A stretch of 64,000 nt of DNA from Peribacillus cavernae (GTDB lineage: Bacteria; Bacillota; Bacilli; Bacillales; DSM-1321): assembly GCF_003989135.1 (NCBI RefSeq), contig NZ_RYZZ01000003.1, positions 37,356 to 101,355 on the forward strand, read 5' to 3'. Below are positions 63,673-64,000 of the stretch, piece by piece. Positions within the stretch are counted from its first letter, which is position 1, and the number at the start of each line of letters is the position of its first letter. Under the pieces are notes generated by a model. It was not told the origin of the DNA. It searched no databases and worked only from the letters and a program-made list of their open reading frames with translations. A program made the position numbers and the translations under genes.

Positions 63673-63969
63673 ATGAGTTCACTGGACAAAGGGAAAATAA
63701 CCGAAATCAAAGATCATATGGAAAAACGTCAGGTTACATTGTCTGAGGGAACATCGCTCCCAAGTTTAGGGCAGGGAACATGGTACATGGGGGAGAATCC
63801 TCAGGCGAAAGCAAAGGAAATCAAAGCTTTACAGCTTGGAATAGAATTAGGCATGAAGCTAATCGACACAGCGGAAATGTATGGGAATGGTGATTCTGAG
63901 CGTTTAGTAGGCGAAGCGATCAAAGGACTCAGGAAAGATGTCTTTCTAGTTACGAAAGTGTATCCATGA
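63673..63969 (+). pseudogene. Aldo/keto reductase, truncated after about 98 residues
   Basis: The frame begins with GGGAAG upstream of ATG and reads as a normal aldo/keto reductase N-terminus: LGQGTWYMGE, then the catalytic Asp and Tyr in LIDTAEMYGNG and the catalytic Lys in LVTKVYP. A TGA follows directly (63967-63969), where family members continue with a conserved His-rich stretch for another 180 residues. None of the three frames of the last 31 bases resumes the family sequence. It is either a pseudogene broken at this point or a gene interrupted by something just beyond the window. Confidence 0.65.
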
Positions 63970-64000
63970 TCTAGTGATGTACCGATTTTCTTCAAATGAG

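Overview
The window is a chromosomal segment of a low-GC, endospore-forming Firmicute of the family Bacillaceae. The evidence is gene order shared with the Bacillus subtilis csbA-uvrBA-yvlB-hprK-lgt-yvoD-ppaX-yvoF-hisZGDBHAFI-yvcD-trxB-yvcI-rapZ-yvcK-whiA-crh-clpP-sigL-cggR-gapA-pgk-tpiA-gpmI-eno-secG-estA-rnr-smpB-ssrA region, together with Crh, HprK, CggR, a CtsR box, a KatX-type catalase and a CwlC-type amidase. The genus cannot be fixed from the sequence alone.

Layout. 1-358: tail of an unidentified protein with a Met/His-rich end. 490-12450: a galactose/beta-galactoside module. It has a galT-galK-galE operon with a pseudo-M24 peptidase, an ABC sugar importer without its own ATPase, a GH2 glycosidase, and a convergent ROK-family repressor. 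Similar AT-rich palindromes lie at the starts of the three transcripts, and a cre site overlaps the importer promoter. 12650-16500: SH3b-amidase, catalase, csbA. 16530-21620: SOS-controlled uvrBA. 21640-28270: yvlB, a CwlC-like amidase, and the hprK-lgt-yvoD-ppaX-yvoF operon. 28330-30060: a class D sortase with its LPKTA substrate. 30200-37110: the his operon. 37200-44130: yvcD, trxB, and yvcI-rapZ-yvcK-whiA-crh. 44135-45150: clpP and tRNA-Arg. 45440-54670: sigL, a thioredoxin/glutaredoxin-fold protein, then cggR-gapA-pgk-tpiA-gpmI-eno under a CggR operator. 54790-60830: a VanY-type carboxypeptidase, secG-estA-rnr-smpB, and ssrA. 61125-64000: accessory redox genes (SDR, ferredoxin, WrbA, broken aldo/keto reductase).

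The most notable item is ssrA (tmRNA). Its T-loop is interrupted by about 279 nt that I can fold by hand into a complete group I core (P1-P9, with P7.1/P7.2 as in subgroup IA, and a terminal omega-G). Removing it restores a perfect T-arm and acceptor stem with the G-U alanine identity pair.

Other unexplained structure: three non-coding loci carry degenerate direct repeats with a period of about 20 bp, each with its own core word. A mosaic dispersed repeat ends just before the ribosome-binding sites of rapZ, whiA and pgk and just before tRNA-Arg. A 20-bp palindrome is shared by the upstream regions of yvlB and estA. Beyond the intron I found no obvious undescribed multi-gene system; most of the window is conserved housekeeping sequence.
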